64,000 nt of DNA from an uncultured Synergistales bacterium (GTDB lineage: Bacteria > Synergistota > Synergistia > Synergistales > Aminobacteriaceae), in contig CAJOGI010000002.1 of the NCBI GenBank assembly GCA_905234075.1, positions 143,035 to 207,034 of the forward strand. Reading direction: 5' to 3'. The translations under genes were made by a program, and so were the position numbers. How positions within the stretch are numbered: the stretch's first letter is position 1; the number at the start of each line of letters is the position of its first letter. Positions 34,409 to 43,193 of this stretch are shown in pieces. A model generated the notes under the pieces. It saw only the letters and a list, made by a program, of their open reading frames with translations, searched no databases and was not told the DNA's origin.

Positions 34409-34948
34409 TGCGTTCACAAACGTCATTGCTTTTTGAATGTCTTTATCAAGCCATAAATTTACAGCCTGCTCAACTCTGTCTTCAATGTCCGGCAGATTCT
34501 CCCGTTCTTCGCCGCTCAAATGGCCAAGAACATAATTAATCATGCTGCCGGGCGCGTGGCCTATCCCTATTCGCAGTCGGGGGACTTCAATACTTCCTAA
34601 CGCCCCCAGAATCGAAGTCAGTCCGTTATGTCCTCCGGCTGACCCACGAGCGCGAAGTCTCAGCTTCCCGAACGGCAGAGCCATATCATCATAAATTATT
34701 AAAATATTTTCTAATTCAATCTTATAAAAATTGACGGCCTCGCTCACTGCAACTCCGCTCAAGTTCATGAAAGTTAAAGGCTTGATGAAAATCACATCTC
34801 CCGATTTCCAAAACTCAGAGTGAAATTTATTTTGAGACGTGCCGCAATTCTTATTGAGGACAATATGATCAACGCACAGCCAGCCCATATTATGACGGGT
34901 GAAAGCGTATTCAGCTCCAGGATTTCCGAGACCGGCTATGAGTTTCAT
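34394..34948 (-). CDS. pth: Peptidyl-tRNA hydrolase
   Basis: Frees tRNA from stalled peptidyl-tRNA. The protein (184 aa) has GLGNPG, the catalytic His in RHNMGW, the YDDMALPFGKLRLR segment and GSAGGHNGL, all standard. It follows rplY on the same strand, a common pairing, but a heptad array of about 65 nt lies between them. Confidence 0.96.
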   Translation of the reverse strand: MKLIAGLGNPGAEYAFTRHNMGWLCVDHIVLNKNCGTSQNKFHSEFWKSGDVIFIKPLTFMNLSGVAVSEAVNFYKIELENILIIYDDMALPFGKLRLRARGSAGGHNGLTSILGALGSIEVPRLRIGIGHAPGSMINYVLGHLSGEERENLPDIEDRVEQAVNLWLDKDIQKAMTFVNADPSE

Positions 34949-34975
34949 AATTTTTTATCTCCGTTATTTTTAATT

Positions 34976-35040
34976 TTTAGGAGCAGGGAGGTTTTTTATT
35001 TTTTTACTTCCTACTTCCTACTTCCTAACTCCTAACTCTT
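34976..35040. repeat. Heptad array between rplY and pth, paired orientations
   Basis: TTAGGAGCAGGGAGG, a T-rich middle, then ACTTCCT units and CTCCTAACTC. The rplY stop lies at its edge. Confidence 0.75.
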
Positions 35041-35705
35041 TACTTGCTTTCCTCTTCGTCTTCTTTGGCTGCTTTGCCCTTCGCTACGACTTCGACATCA
35101 GCCGCCGCAGGAGCTTCCTCTTCGGGTGCAGCGTCCTCAACGCCTCTCGACATAACGACGATTGCGACAACCTCTTCAGGGTCGGCAAGAGCCGAAACAT
35201 TTTCGGGAAGTTTGAGGTCTTTAACGTGAATGGCATCGCCAATGTTAAGCCCTGACACGTCAACCGTAATGACATCGGGAATACTCATCGGCAGGGTCTC
35301 GACTTCAAGCTCGTGAGTAAACTCAAGAACTCCGCCGTCCTTAACGCCCTGAGACTCTTCGCGGCCGACAACCTCAACAGGAATGTTGACGTTAATTTTG
35401 CGGCCTCTGACAAGGTGCAGGAAGTCAACGTGGAGCGGCATATCTGTCAACGGGTGCCTCTGTGCCTCGCGGATAATGCAAAGTTCTTCGCGTCCGTCCG
35501 GGAGTTTTACGTTAAGCCTTGTTGACTCCCAGCGGCCCGCTAAAATTCTTTCAACCTCGCGCATGTTCACTTTGCCCTTGATGTTCTCTTTAATCTCAGG
35601 CCCGTAAATAATGCAGGGCACGTAGCCTGCTCTCCTAATACGCCCGTTCTCGCCTTTGCCGGTCTTCTCACGGGACTCCATCACTAACGTTACTATGTCC
35701 GCCAT
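35040..35705 (-). CDS. rplY: 50S ribosomal protein L25 (CTC/TL5 type)
   Basis: Binds 5S rRNA in the large ribosomal subunit. The protein (221 aa) is the long form: an L25 domain (ESREKTGKGENGRIRRAGYVPCIIYG) followed by the TL5-type beta domain with VNIPVEVVG and SIPDVITVDVSGL, and an acidic Ala/Glu tail. AGGAG lies before the ATG. Divergent from copA. Confidence 0.95.
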   Translation of the reverse strand: MADIVTLVMESREKTGKGENGRIRRAGYVPCIIYGPEIKENIKGKVNMREVERILAGRWESTRLNVKLPDGREELCIIREAQRHPLTDMPLHVDFLHLVRGRKINVNIPVEVVGREESQGVKDGGVLEFTHELEVETLPMSIPDVITVDVSGLNIGDAIHVKDLKLPENVSALADPEEVVAIVVMSRGVEDAAPEEEAPAAADVEVVAKGKAAKEDEEESK

Positions 35706-35764
35706 GATAAAAAAATTTCTCCTTTTGAAAATAAATTTTTATGACGGTCTAATTATATCAATAC

Positions 35765-35776
35765 ATTGTTATAATT
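35765..35776 (+). promoter_or_regulatory. Extended -10 promoter of copA
   Basis: TG-T-TATAAT with TATAAT at 35770-35775, about 34 nt before the start. No copper-responsive operator was recognised. Confidence 0.55.
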
Positions 35777-35808
35777 TTGAAAAAAATTTAAGGAGCGAAA
35801 AATTTTTT

Positions 35809-38052
35809 ATGTCAGAAAAATATAACGTAACGGGCATGTCGTGCGCCGCGTGCAGTGCCAGAGTTGAGCGCGTTGTCAAAAAAGTTCCCGGCGTTTCGTC
35901 CTGTGCCGTGAGTTTATTAACTAATTCAATGACGGTCGAAGGAGACGCGGACAGCTCCGCAATAATCGCCGCCGTTGAGAAGGCAGGCTATGGAGCCAGC
36001 ATAGTTAGGAGTGAGCCTGCCGGCCGGACAGGCAGGGAGTTAGGAGCAAAAGAAGACGCATTAGAAGACAAAGAAACTCCGCGCCTAAAGAAGAGACTAA
36101 TTGCCTCGCTGGTATTTTTAATTGCCCTAATGTATTTTTCGATGGGGCATATGATAAATCTGCCTCTTCCTGAATTTTTCGTTGATAATCATGTCGCGCT
36201 CGGCCTCGTTCAATTATTATTGGCCGGAATAATTATGGTCATCAATCAGAAATTTTTTATCTCAGGCTTTAGCTCTCTTGCCCGTCTTGCGCCTAACATG
36301 GACACGCTTGTAGCTGTCGGGGCTTCGGCATCGTTCTTATGGAGCGTCTTTGTTTTGTTCATGATGACGAAGGAACACGCCGGAAAATTTGCTATGCACG
36401 ATTTATATTTTGAGAGTGCCGGAATGATTTTGACGTTAATAACCGTCGGCAAGATGTTAGAAGCCCGCTCTAAAGGCAAGACGACGGACGCAATAAAAAG
36501 TTTAATGAAGCTTGCTCCGAAGACCGCGAACATAATTAAAAAAAATAAAGAAATTTCCGTGCCTATCGAGCAGGTTAAAAAAGGCGATGTCTTTGTGATA
36601 CGTCCCGGCGAGAATATTCCAGTTGACGGCGTTGTTATTGAAGGCACGAGCGCGGTTAATGAAGCAGCCCTTACGGGCGAGAGCATTCCCGTTGACAAGG
36701 CAAAGGGCGATTTTGTTTCAGCAGCTACGCTCAATCAATCGGGCTTTCTTAAATGCGAGGCAACCCGAGTCGGGCAGGATACAACCCTTTCACAGATTAT
36801 TAAAATGGTAAGCGATGCCGCCGCTACAAAAGCCCCTGTAGCTAAGACCGCTGATAAAGTCTGCGGAATTTTTGTCCCTTCCGTAATTTTTATAGCTGTC
36901 GTTGTCGTGTGCGGATGGCTCTTGGCCGGAAAAAGTTTTGGCGACGCTCTCTCGTATGGAATTGCGGTACTTGTCATAAGCTGTCCATGCGCACTCGGCC
37001 TTGCTACTCCTGCGGCTATCATGGTGGGGAGCGGAGTCGGTGCTAAGAACGGAATTTTATTCAAGACTGCCGCGTCCCTCGAACAGGCCGGGAAAATTCA
37101 AGTCGCTGCCCTCGACAAAACAGGAACGATTACGAGCGGCGAGCCTGAAGTTACCGACATAATCACTAATAACATTCACGAGGAAGAATTAATCGGGCTT
37201 GCATGTTCTCTTGAGGCCAAGAGCGAACACCCGCTGGCAAAAGCTATCGTTAAATACGCGAAGGAAAAAAATATCACGCCCAGCGAAATAATAAATTTTG
37301 AAGCCATACCCGGAAACGGCCTGAAGGCAATTTTATCTGACGATGAAGAAGAATTAACCGGCGGAAGCGTGAAATTCATCAGCGAGAAATTCAAAGTTGA
37401 TGAAAAATTTATAGCACGGACTTCAAAACTTTCTGAAGAGGGCAAGACCCCGTTATTATTCGCACGCGGCGAAAAAGTTTTAGGAGCTGTAGCCGTCGCG
37501 GACGTTATCAAGCCCGACAGCAGAGAGGCCATTAAAGAACTTCAAAGCATGGGCATTAAAGTTGTCATGCTCACGGGAGACAATGAGAAGACCGCGAAAA
37601 GCATAGCCGCTCAGGCCGGAGCTGATGAAGTCATAGCTGGAGTTCTGCCCGGCGGAAAAGAAAACGCGATTAAAGAAATTCAGGAGAAAAATAATTTGCG
37701 CGTTGCTATGGTCGGAGACGGAATTAATGACGCTCCCGCGCTGACACGCGCCGACATTGGCATAGCTATCGGAGCAGGGACTGACATTGCGATTGACGCG
37801 GCTGACGTTGTATTAATGAAAAGCAGTTTGAAGGACGTGCCTGCTGCGGTGAAATTAAGCCGTGCAGTTTTACGCAATATTCACGAAAATTTATTCTGGG
37901 CTTTTATTTATAATGTTATAGGGATACCTTTGGCGGCCGGTCTATGGGGCTGGAAACTTGATCCGATGTTCGGTGCGGCGGCGATGAGCCTCTCAAGTTT
38001 TTGTGTTGTTACGAACGCATTGCGCTTAAATCTCTTAAAATTAAAAAAATAA
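35809..38052 (+). CDS. copA: Copper-exporting P-type ATPase
   Basis: Pumps Cu(I) out of the cytoplasm. The protein (747 aa) has one N-terminal metal-binding domain with GMSCAAC, eight predicted membrane helices with the intramembrane CPC motif (SCPCALGLATPAA), the TGES loop, the phosphorylation site DKTGTIT, HPLAKAI and GDGINDAPA. I start at ATG 35809, after AAGGAG and the promoter; a longer frame from 35656 would begin within rplY. The linker between the metal-binding domain and helix 1 (about residues 66-80, IVRSEPAGRTGRELGAK) is written by a heptad array with a GC-rich palindrome. Confidence 0.94.
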   Translation: MSEKYNVTGMSCAACSARVERVVKKVPGVSSCAVSLLTNSMTVEGDADSSAIIAAVEKAGYGASIVRSEPAGRTGRELGAKEDALEDKETPRLKKRLIASLVFLIALMYFSMGHMINLPLPEFFVDNHVALGLVQLLLAGIIMVINQKFFISGFSSLARLAPNMDTLVAVGASASFLWSVFVLFMMTKEHAGKFAMHDLYFESAGMILTLITVGKMLEARSKGKTTDAIKSLMKLAPKTANIIKKNKEISVPIEQVKKGDVFVIRPGENIPVDGVVIEGTSAVNEAALTGESIPVDKAKGDFVSAATLNQSGFLKCEATRVGQDTTLSQIIKMVSDAAATKAPVAKTADKVCGIFVPSVIFIAVVVVCGWLLAGKSFGDALSYGIAVLVISCPCALGLATPAAIMVGSGVGAKNGILFKTAASLEQAGKIQVAALDKTGTITSGEPEVTDIITNNIHEEELIGLACSLEAKSEHPLAKAIVKYAKEKNITPSEIINFEAIPGNGLKAILSDDEEELTGGSVKFISEKFKVDEKFIARTSKLSEEGKTPLLFARGEKVLGAVAVADVIKPDSREAIKELQSMGIKVVMLTGDNEKTAKSIAAQAGADEVIAGVLPGGKENAIKEIQEKNNLRVAMVGDGINDAPALTRADIGIAIGAGTDIAIDAADVVLMKSSLKDVPAAVKLSRAVLRNIHENLFWAFIYNVIGIPLAAGLWGWKLDPMFGAAAMSLSSFCVVTNALRLNLLKLKK
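36004..36046. repeat. Heptad array and GC-rich palindrome inside copA
   Basis: GTTAGGAGTGA, then CCTGCC...GGCAGG (36016-36036, 6-bp stem), then GAGTTAGGAG. It is in frame and lacks stops in the copA frame. Confidence 0.7.
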
Positions 38053-38053
38053 A

Positions 38054-38065
38054 TTAGTATAATAA
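38054..38065 (+). promoter_or_regulatory. Promoter of the TolC-like gene
   Basis: TATAAT at 38058-38063, about 37 nt before the ATG at 38100. Confidence 0.45.
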
Positions 38066-38099
38066 TGCACAAGATTAAACAGGAGTGAATAACATTATC

Positions 38100-39518
38100 A
38101 TGAAAATTCCATATAAAAAATTTTTGCTCTGTGTGCTGCTTATAGCGGCGACGGTTTTGCCTTCAGCGGCTTCGGCTTCCGTCTCGATGACATTGCCGCA
38201 GTACATCAAAGAAATTTTATTGAACAATCATTCTTTGCAGGCAGGCGTTAAAAACGTCGAGGCTGGTTATTATTCAGTGCTTGCTGCTGTGGGTTATCAA
38301 AGGCCCTCGACGAGTGCAACGCTCAACGGCTCATACGCAACTAAGCAGCAGAACGAGTCTAACGTTTTTGCAGGAAGTCTCGGAGTGAGGCTCACCCAGC
38401 GCATAGACATTTCCGGAAGCTATAAGCTTGACGCTCAACAAAATATTTTGGGTTACGAAGTTTCACGCGCAAATTTTGACACCTCCGTGAACACAATGAT
38501 AGCCGCTGCCGAAGAGACTTGGTGGTCGGCAGTGCTTGCAAGGGAGAACATGAAGTTACAGCGCGACATTCTTTTACAGCGTTCGGAAAATCACAGAGTA
38601 ACAATGGAAAAATATAATCAGGAGCTTGTCCCAAGACTTGACATTGTGAGAAGCGATGCGCAGGTAGTCGAGGCCGGAAGCCTCGTAAAAAAAGCCGAGA
38701 CAGCTTACTCAAATTTATTGGCTGAACTTTCCTACATGGCGGGCGGCCTTGACGTTGAACCCGTCGATGAAGAGTTACAAGTCCCCGTCTTTGACGTAGC
38801 TTTGAATTTCGATGAGGCTCTCGCATATCGTCCCGATGTCAGAGCGGCAAGGCTTAATCTTGAACGCGCAAGGCTCGTGAAAAGTTTAACGGCTAAGGGA
38901 CTTTCACCGACGCTTGATTTTGCTTTCCAGTTCACAGGTTGGTCAGACCCGGAATATTTTGCAACTCCGAATAAACATCAGGCCGGAGCATCATTAACTC
39001 TCAACCTTCCGATTACTGACGGCAACACAACAAAATATAAAGTGCTTAACACGGACAGGCTTATTCAGGCCGCAGAGGCTAATCTGCGTTCGCTCGAAGA
39101 GTCGACGCGCCGCGATATTGCCGTAGCCATGAACAACTGGAAGAACGCCGCAGCAGCCGAGCAGGATAAAAAAATTCAGGTCGAACGCTCCGAAGAGGAA
39201 TTAAAAATTACTGAATTAATGTACTCCGAAGGAATGGGAGCGCAGATTGATTTAATTAACGCTCAGACGGCTTATCAGGCAGTCAAAACTGAATATCTTG
39301 ACGCTGTAAAAGATATGTACGTTGCTCTCGTTGCTTTGAGAAAAGCTATCGGAGATTATTCGCCCGATGAGAACGGCGACTGGCGCGAAGCTGTCCAGCG
39401 TTACGGAAAAGGCAACGAAATTCTAGGAGAGACCGGCCTCAAAACTTTGAGAACGGAAATGAAGAAGTTAAAGGCTAAGAATGCTCAAAAAGAAGTCGAA
39501 GAAAAAGAAAAAGATTAA
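38100..39518 (+). CDS. TolC family outer membrane channel
   Basis: An outer membrane efflux protein (472 aa) with a signal peptide (FLLCVLLIAATVLPSAASA) and two long helical repeats typical of the OEP fold (DIVRSDAQVVEAGSLVKKAET and the later EGMGAQIDLINAQTAYQAVK). It shows the cell is diderm. The C-terminal 60 residues are charged. I start at ATG 38100; a GTG five codons earlier is too close to the AGGAG. The nearby copA suggests metal export, but no periplasmic adaptor or pump is adjacent, so the partner is unknown. Confidence 0.88.
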   Translation: MKIPYKKFLLCVLLIAATVLPSAASASVSMTLPQYIKEILLNNHSLQAGVKNVEAGYYSVLAAVGYQRPSTSATLNGSYATKQQNESNVFAGSLGVRLTQRIDISGSYKLDAQQNILGYEVSRANFDTSVNTMIAAAEETWWSAVLARENMKLQRDILLQRSENHRVTMEKYNQELVPRLDIVRSDAQVVEAGSLVKKAETAYSNLLAELSYMAGGLDVEPVDEELQVPVFDVALNFDEALAYRPDVRAARLNLERARLVKSLTAKGLSPTLDFAFQFTGWSDPEYFATPNKHQAGASLTLNLPITDGNTTKYKVLNTDRLIQAAEANLRSLEESTRRDIAVAMNNWKNAAAAEQDKKIQVERSEEELKITELMYSEGMGAQIDLINAQTAYQAVKTEYLDAVKDMYVALVALRKAIGDYSPDENGDWREAVQRYGKGNEILGETGLKTLRTEMKKLKAKNAQKEVEEKEKD

Positions 39519-39524
39519 GAGAAC

Positions 39525-40073
39525 ATGAAAAATGTAAATTCAAAGCGAAGATTTTTTTTATTCGTCATTGTATTTTTATTAATCATAGCGTGCGTTGCGG
39601 AGGCCAAGACCTCTAAGACGCAAAACATCGCTAATTTATTTTGCCGTGTCAATCCGTCTCTCAAGGCCAACAAAGCGAAGGATTATGCGACAGTTGTAAT
39701 TCATGCCGCAGAAAAATATAAGCAGGACCCTTACGCGATCGCGGCCTTAATCGTCCACGAGTCTACGGTAAACCCTAAGGCAATTTCAAAGGGCGGCGAC
39801 TACGGCTTGATGCAGATACGCTGGAAAGTTCACGCGACGGCAATAAAAAAAGCGTTCCCTAAAGTTAAAAAGGCTAAAGATATTCTTGACGTGAGAACTA
39901 ATGTTCTTTACGGGACTGAAATTTTTTCGCAGTGCATGAAAAAAGCTAATAACGATTTGCGTGGCGGAATACTTCGCTACAGTGCAGGCAACGAAAAATT
40001 AGTCAAAAAAGTTTTTGCGACGATGAATGAATTAAAAAACGGCACGGCTAAAAAAGCCAAAAAGAAAAAATAA
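39525..40073 (+). CDS. Lytic transglycosylase (SLT domain)
   Basis: A small secreted enzyme that cuts peptidoglycan glycan strands. The protein (182 aa) has a signal-like N-terminal helix (FFLFVIVFLLIIACVAEA) and the SLT fold with ALIVHESTVNPKAIS (catalytic Glu), GGDYGLMQI and a later LRGGILRYSAGN. It ends in a basic Lys tail. The gap from the TolC-like gene is 6 nt, so they are probably co-transcribed. Confidence 0.88.
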   Translation: MKNVNSKRRFFLFVIVFLLIIACVAEAKTSKTQNIANLFCRVNPSLKANKAKDYATVVIHAAEKYKQDPYAIAALIVHESTVNPKAISKGGDYGLMQIRWKVHATAIKKAFPKVKKAKDILDVRTNVLYGTEIFSQCMKKANNDLRGGILRYSAGNEKLVKKVFATMNELKNGTAKKAKKKK

Positions 40074-40091
40074 AAAATTAAAGGAGAGATT

Positions 40092-41258
40092 ATGAAAAGC
40101 ATGAAAAAAATTTTTTTAAGTTTTATTTTTCTTGGACTGCTCTGCGGAGTTTCTTCTGCCGACGTTGTGTATACTGCTACGACAGGAGCCAACGCGGGCA
40201 TCGGCTTAATAAAATTTTCGAGCTCGTTGGATGTTACAACAAGCGGACTTCAATACAGCCAAGCGGCGGCAGGTTCGATCGTTGCGCCTTACTGGGAAAA
40301 TAACACTTCAAACGGCAATGGAAATTCAAAATTAATTTTAGTTACGCCCGTCGAGAGTACAGACACGACGATTTCAGGTGATCAGGCTTATATATTCAGC
40401 CCGTCAAATCTCAACACGCCGGAAAATTCCGCGCCGATAATTTTAACGGGGACTTACGGAGTCCCGATTATATCCGGGACAAATCCGGGAGCTTATTTGT
40501 ATTTAGCGTCTAACTCTGCTATACGCGAATACGCAACGGCAAATTTTACGCTCAGAAACATTTACACGGCCACAAGCTCGGACAGTCTCCCTAATCCTGA
40601 AGTAAAAGGGCTTATGGTAGACAGCCGCATTCATGTCCTAATCCAAAGGCCGACAGGCTCCGGCGATGTCATCATGCATTTTGACGGACAGCTTAAAGCC
40701 TCAGGGTCAACGGCAACGAACACGACAACGGGATCGCAGGCAATGTGCTCTATAAGTTCAGGAACGGCCGTTGCGCATAACAAAGGCGTTCAAATTCTTT
40801 CGGGTTCGACTTCAAGCGATGCCGTAACAACTTCGGACCCCGTCATAGCGATATGCCGCGATACCGGCAGCGGCTTTTATTATGTCGAAAAAGGAAGCAG
40901 TAATTTTTCGCTCAAGCATTACAAAGATAAAGACAACACCACGACAATTTTCAGCGATGTCTCTGTTGATACGAATAGAGTCCAGCTTATGCAGGCCGAT
41001 AATAATCTTTTGGCTGTGGTAATCGCCGGCTCAATAAGATTTTATAACATGGCCAATAATGATGCGCACGTTAAGACTTTTTCTTCAAGCAATCTAGGCG
41101 GTTCTGCTGTCAGCATAGCGGCGGCAACAACAAGCGGCAGTAACGGAAGCTCCGGCGGGAGCGGATGTCAGGTAGGAGTTCGGAGGGAGGACTTAGGAGG
41201 TTTAATGCTCTTGGCTCTGGCCTTGTTTACGTTGATAAAGAAGGCGCAAAAGGCATGA
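40092..41258 (+). CDS. Secreted protein with Synergist-CTERM type sorting signal
   Basis: The protein (388 aa) has a signal peptide (KKIFLSFIFLGLLCGVSSA), a Ser/Thr/Asn-rich beta domain that may form repeats like a beta-propeller (LILVTPVESTDT, IIAGSIRFYNMA), a Gly/Ser linker and a C-terminal segment with a single Cys, a hydrophobic stretch and a basic end (SGCQ...LMLLALALFTLIKKAQKA). This layout fits the Synergist-CTERM tail known from Synergistetes. Eleven residues in the tail (QVGVRREDLGG) are encoded by a heptad array. The stop overlaps the next start as ATGA. Confidence 0.78.
   Translation: MKSMKKIFLSFIFLGLLCGVSSADVVYTATTGANAGIGLIKFSSSLDVTTSGLQYSQAAAGSIVAPYWENNTSNGNGNSKLILVTPVESTDTTISGDQAYIFSPSNLNTPENSAPIILTGTYGVPIISGTNPGAYLYLASNSAIREYATANFTLRNIYTATSSDSLPNPEVKGLMVDSRIHVLIQRPTGSGDVIMHFDGQLKASGSTATNTTTGSQAMCSISSGTAVAHNKGVQILSGSTSSDAVTTSDPVIAICRDTGSGFYYVEKGSSNFSLKHYKDKDNTTTIFSDVSVDTNRVQLMQADNNLLAVVIAGSIRFYNMANNDAHVKTFSSSNLGGSAVSIAAATTSGSNGSSGGSGCQVGVRREDLGGLMLLALALFTLIKKAQKA
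41168..41202. repeat. Heptad array inside the CTERM coding region
   Basis: CAGGTAGGAG, TTCGGAG, GGAGGAC, TTAGGAG, G. In the reading frame all units avoid stops; TTC replaces TTA at one unit. Confidence 0.65.
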
Positions 41259-41863
41259 ATAAAATCATAACGATTGGACGCGAATTTGGTTCGGGCGGCC
41301 GTGAGTTCGGAAGAAAACTCGCGGAACTTTTGGGCCTGCCGTATTATGACCGCGAAATAATTTCAGAAATTGCTAAGAGAACTTCTCTATCTGAAAAATA
41401 TATTCAGAACATCGCCGAGCATAAGCCCGTCATTCCTTTTCCTATACACACAGGGCGTACGTTTTGGGCGGTCGTTCCCGATTACGGTCAGTCAGTCCAG
41501 TCGGAACAGCATAACATAATCCGCGAGGCTGCCTCAAAATCCGATTGCGTCATCGTAGGGCGCGGAGCCGATTATATTTTGCGCGAGTTAAATCCGTTCA
41601 GAATTTTTGTTTATTCGAGCATTGAAAGCAAAATGAAACGCTGCCGCGAAAATCAGAGTAACGACTATGAACAGGGCAGTGGCGCGATGACTGATAAAGA
41701 ACTTGCAAGAAAAATCGAGCAGATTAATAAATCACGCGCTGATTATTACGAATTTTATACAGGCCAGAAATGGGGAGACAAAACTAATTACGACTTGTGC
41801 ATAAATACAAGTTTCATTGAACCGGAAAAAATTGCGGAAGCTGTGAAATTTTTAATAATTTAA
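41255..41863 (+). CDS. Cytidylate kinase-like protein
   Basis: A 202-aa P-loop kinase of the AAA_33/cytidylate-kinase-like group. The N-terminus ITIGREFGSGGREFGRKLAELLGLPYYDREII is the signature of the family; it differs from the true Cmk loop. DCVIVGRGADYIL and an arginine-rich lid follow. The substrate is unknown. I start at ATG 41255, overlapping the previous stop by 4 nt; the upstream extension is the end of the previous gene in another frame. Confidence 0.82.
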   Translation: MNKIITIGREFGSGGREFGRKLAELLGLPYYDREIISEIAKRTSLSEKYIQNIAEHKPVIPFPIHTGRTFWAVVPDYGQSVQSEQHNIIREAASKSDCVIVGRGADYILRELNPFRIFVYSSIESKMKRCRENQSNDYEQGSGAMTDKELARKIEQINKSRADYYEFYTGQKWGDKTNYDLCINTSFIEPEKIAEAVKFLII

Positions 41864-41873
41864 TTATAAAAAA

Positions 41874-41899
41874 TTCCTAGCTCCTAACTCCTAATTTCT
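41874..41899. repeat. Heptad array (CTCC orientation)
   Basis: TTCCTAG, CTCCTAA, CTCCTAA, TTTCTAA between the kinase-like gene and the next gene on the + strand. Confidence 0.7.
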
Positions 41900-41927
41900 A
41901 AATAAAAATTAAATTGGAGATGAGATT

Positions 41928-43193
41928 ATGCGCAATTATCTTGACGTTCTCGCAAAAATCGAAGAGACAAGAGCAAAAGCATGGCTAGTCGGCGACACTG
42001 TCCGTATGCTTCAAATGGGAGTGCAGCCGAAAGTTATTACGCTAGCGATTGATTCTGATGATATGTACAGCGTAGCTCTTGCACTAGGAACCGGCTCCGT
42101 AGATGCCAGAGGACCTTACCCTGCACTGCGTGGCGAAATTCTCGGCGTTAATTTCAGAGCCTTCGGACTGAGAGGCGCGACCATTGAGGACGATTTAGCC
42201 TGCCGCGATGTAAGCATTGAGGCCATTGCTATTAGATCTGACGGCGGAATAGTTGACCCGTTCGGCGGACGCTTCGACATTCGCAACAAAGTTATAAGGC
42301 TCACGGGCGACAACGTAGATTTAATCAGAGAGGACCCGTTAAGAATTTTAAGAATGCTGCGTTTCTCAGCTGAACTTGAGATGAACATCTTCTGGAAAAC
42401 TGAAAGCGATGTCAGGGCATTTCTTGAGAGTCACGCCGACAGAATGAGCGAAATTCCGCAGGAACGCTGGGGACGTGAAATTATGAAAGGTCTTGTCCGC
42501 CGTCCGTGCAGATTTATCAGAATGTGCGACAATTTCCATTTAATTCCGTTCTTTTTGAAAGAGCTTGAAGATTTAAAGCGCGAGAAAAATTTATACGAAC
42601 ACGTGCTGAACGTTCTTGACATAATCGAAAAAGAACTCGACACAAATAAAATCATGCAGAGCGAGGCTTTTGTTCTTGCAGGACTGTTTAACAACATCGG
42701 AACGAAAACTTTAGACGGCCATGACAGAACGAAATACACCGACAGGATCGTTAATGAGTATCTCACGCGCTGGAATATTCCTTCAGAGACGATTGAGGAA
42801 GTTCTGGCAATCCTGAATAATTACAGAAATTTCTATGTGCCTACCAGCGAAACAAAATTCTGCCGCGATGTTCTTGAGTACACTGAAGAAGCCGTGCTCG
42901 TCGCATTAGAGTTTGCAAAGTGCGTGGCCGAAGCGCAGGGTAAACTTGAAGAATACGGCGACGTTCTCGAAAATAACACTTGGAACTTGAAACAAGTTCT
43001 GCGAAGATTTACGAGCGTCAGACTTCAGACCGAAGGCGCACCGCGTTACATGACGGGCCGCGAAGTTATGAGCCTGTTGAACATGAAGCCGGGCAAACGT
43101 GTCGGCGAACTTCTCGAAGGTCTCGACATGGCAGTAGGAACAGGTAAAGTAAGCAGCCGAACAGGTGCTATAAAGTGGCTGAAAGCACAGTAG
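41928..43193 (+). CDS. CCA-adding enzyme/poly(A) polymerase homologue, probably inactive
   Basis: The protein (421 aa) has the overall plan of a class II tRNA nucleotidyltransferase with HD domain. The downstream family motifs are clear: CRDVSIEAIAI, DPFGGRFDIRNKVIR and EDPLRILRMLRFSAEL. The catalytic start is changed: GGAVRD is replaced by GDTVRM (about 22-27) and the DxD metal site by VITLA, so the two carboxylates are missing. The HD domain is also altered (AGLFNNIGTK instead of LLHDIGK). It may bind RNA or regulate rather than add nucleotides. GGAGATG precedes the ATG. It overlaps mnmE by 19 nt. Confidence 0.8.
   Translation: MRNYLDVLAKIEETRAKAWLVGDTVRMLQMGVQPKVITLAIDSDDMYSVALALGTGSVDARGPYPALRGEILGVNFRAFGLRGATIEDDLACRDVSIEAIAIRSDGGIVDPFGGRFDIRNKVIRLTGDNVDLIREDPLRILRMLRFSAELEMNIFWKTESDVRAFLESHADRMSEIPQERWGREIMKGLVRRPCRFIRMCDNFHLIPFFLKELEDLKREKNLYEHVLNVLDIIEKELDTNKIMQSEAFVLAGLFNNIGTKTLDGHDRTKYTDRIVNEYLTRWNIPSETIEEVLAILNNYRNFYVPTSETKFCRDVLEYTEEAVLVALEFAKCVAEAQGKLEEYGDVLENNTWNLKQVLRRFTSVRLQTEGAPRYMTGREVMSLLNMKPGKRVGELLEGLDMAVGTGKVSSRTGAIKWLKAQ

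Noticed and set aside
35656-35808. Longer N-terminus for CopA (start near 35656)
   Set aside because: This extension overlaps the start of rplY on the other strand and crosses the promoter; AAGGAG and the metal-binding domain start at 35809.
40092-41258. Protein at 40092 considered a plain autotransporter or adhesin
   Set aside because: No beta-barrel or adhesin repeat is visible; the Cys, hydrophobic and basic tail fits a sorting signal better.
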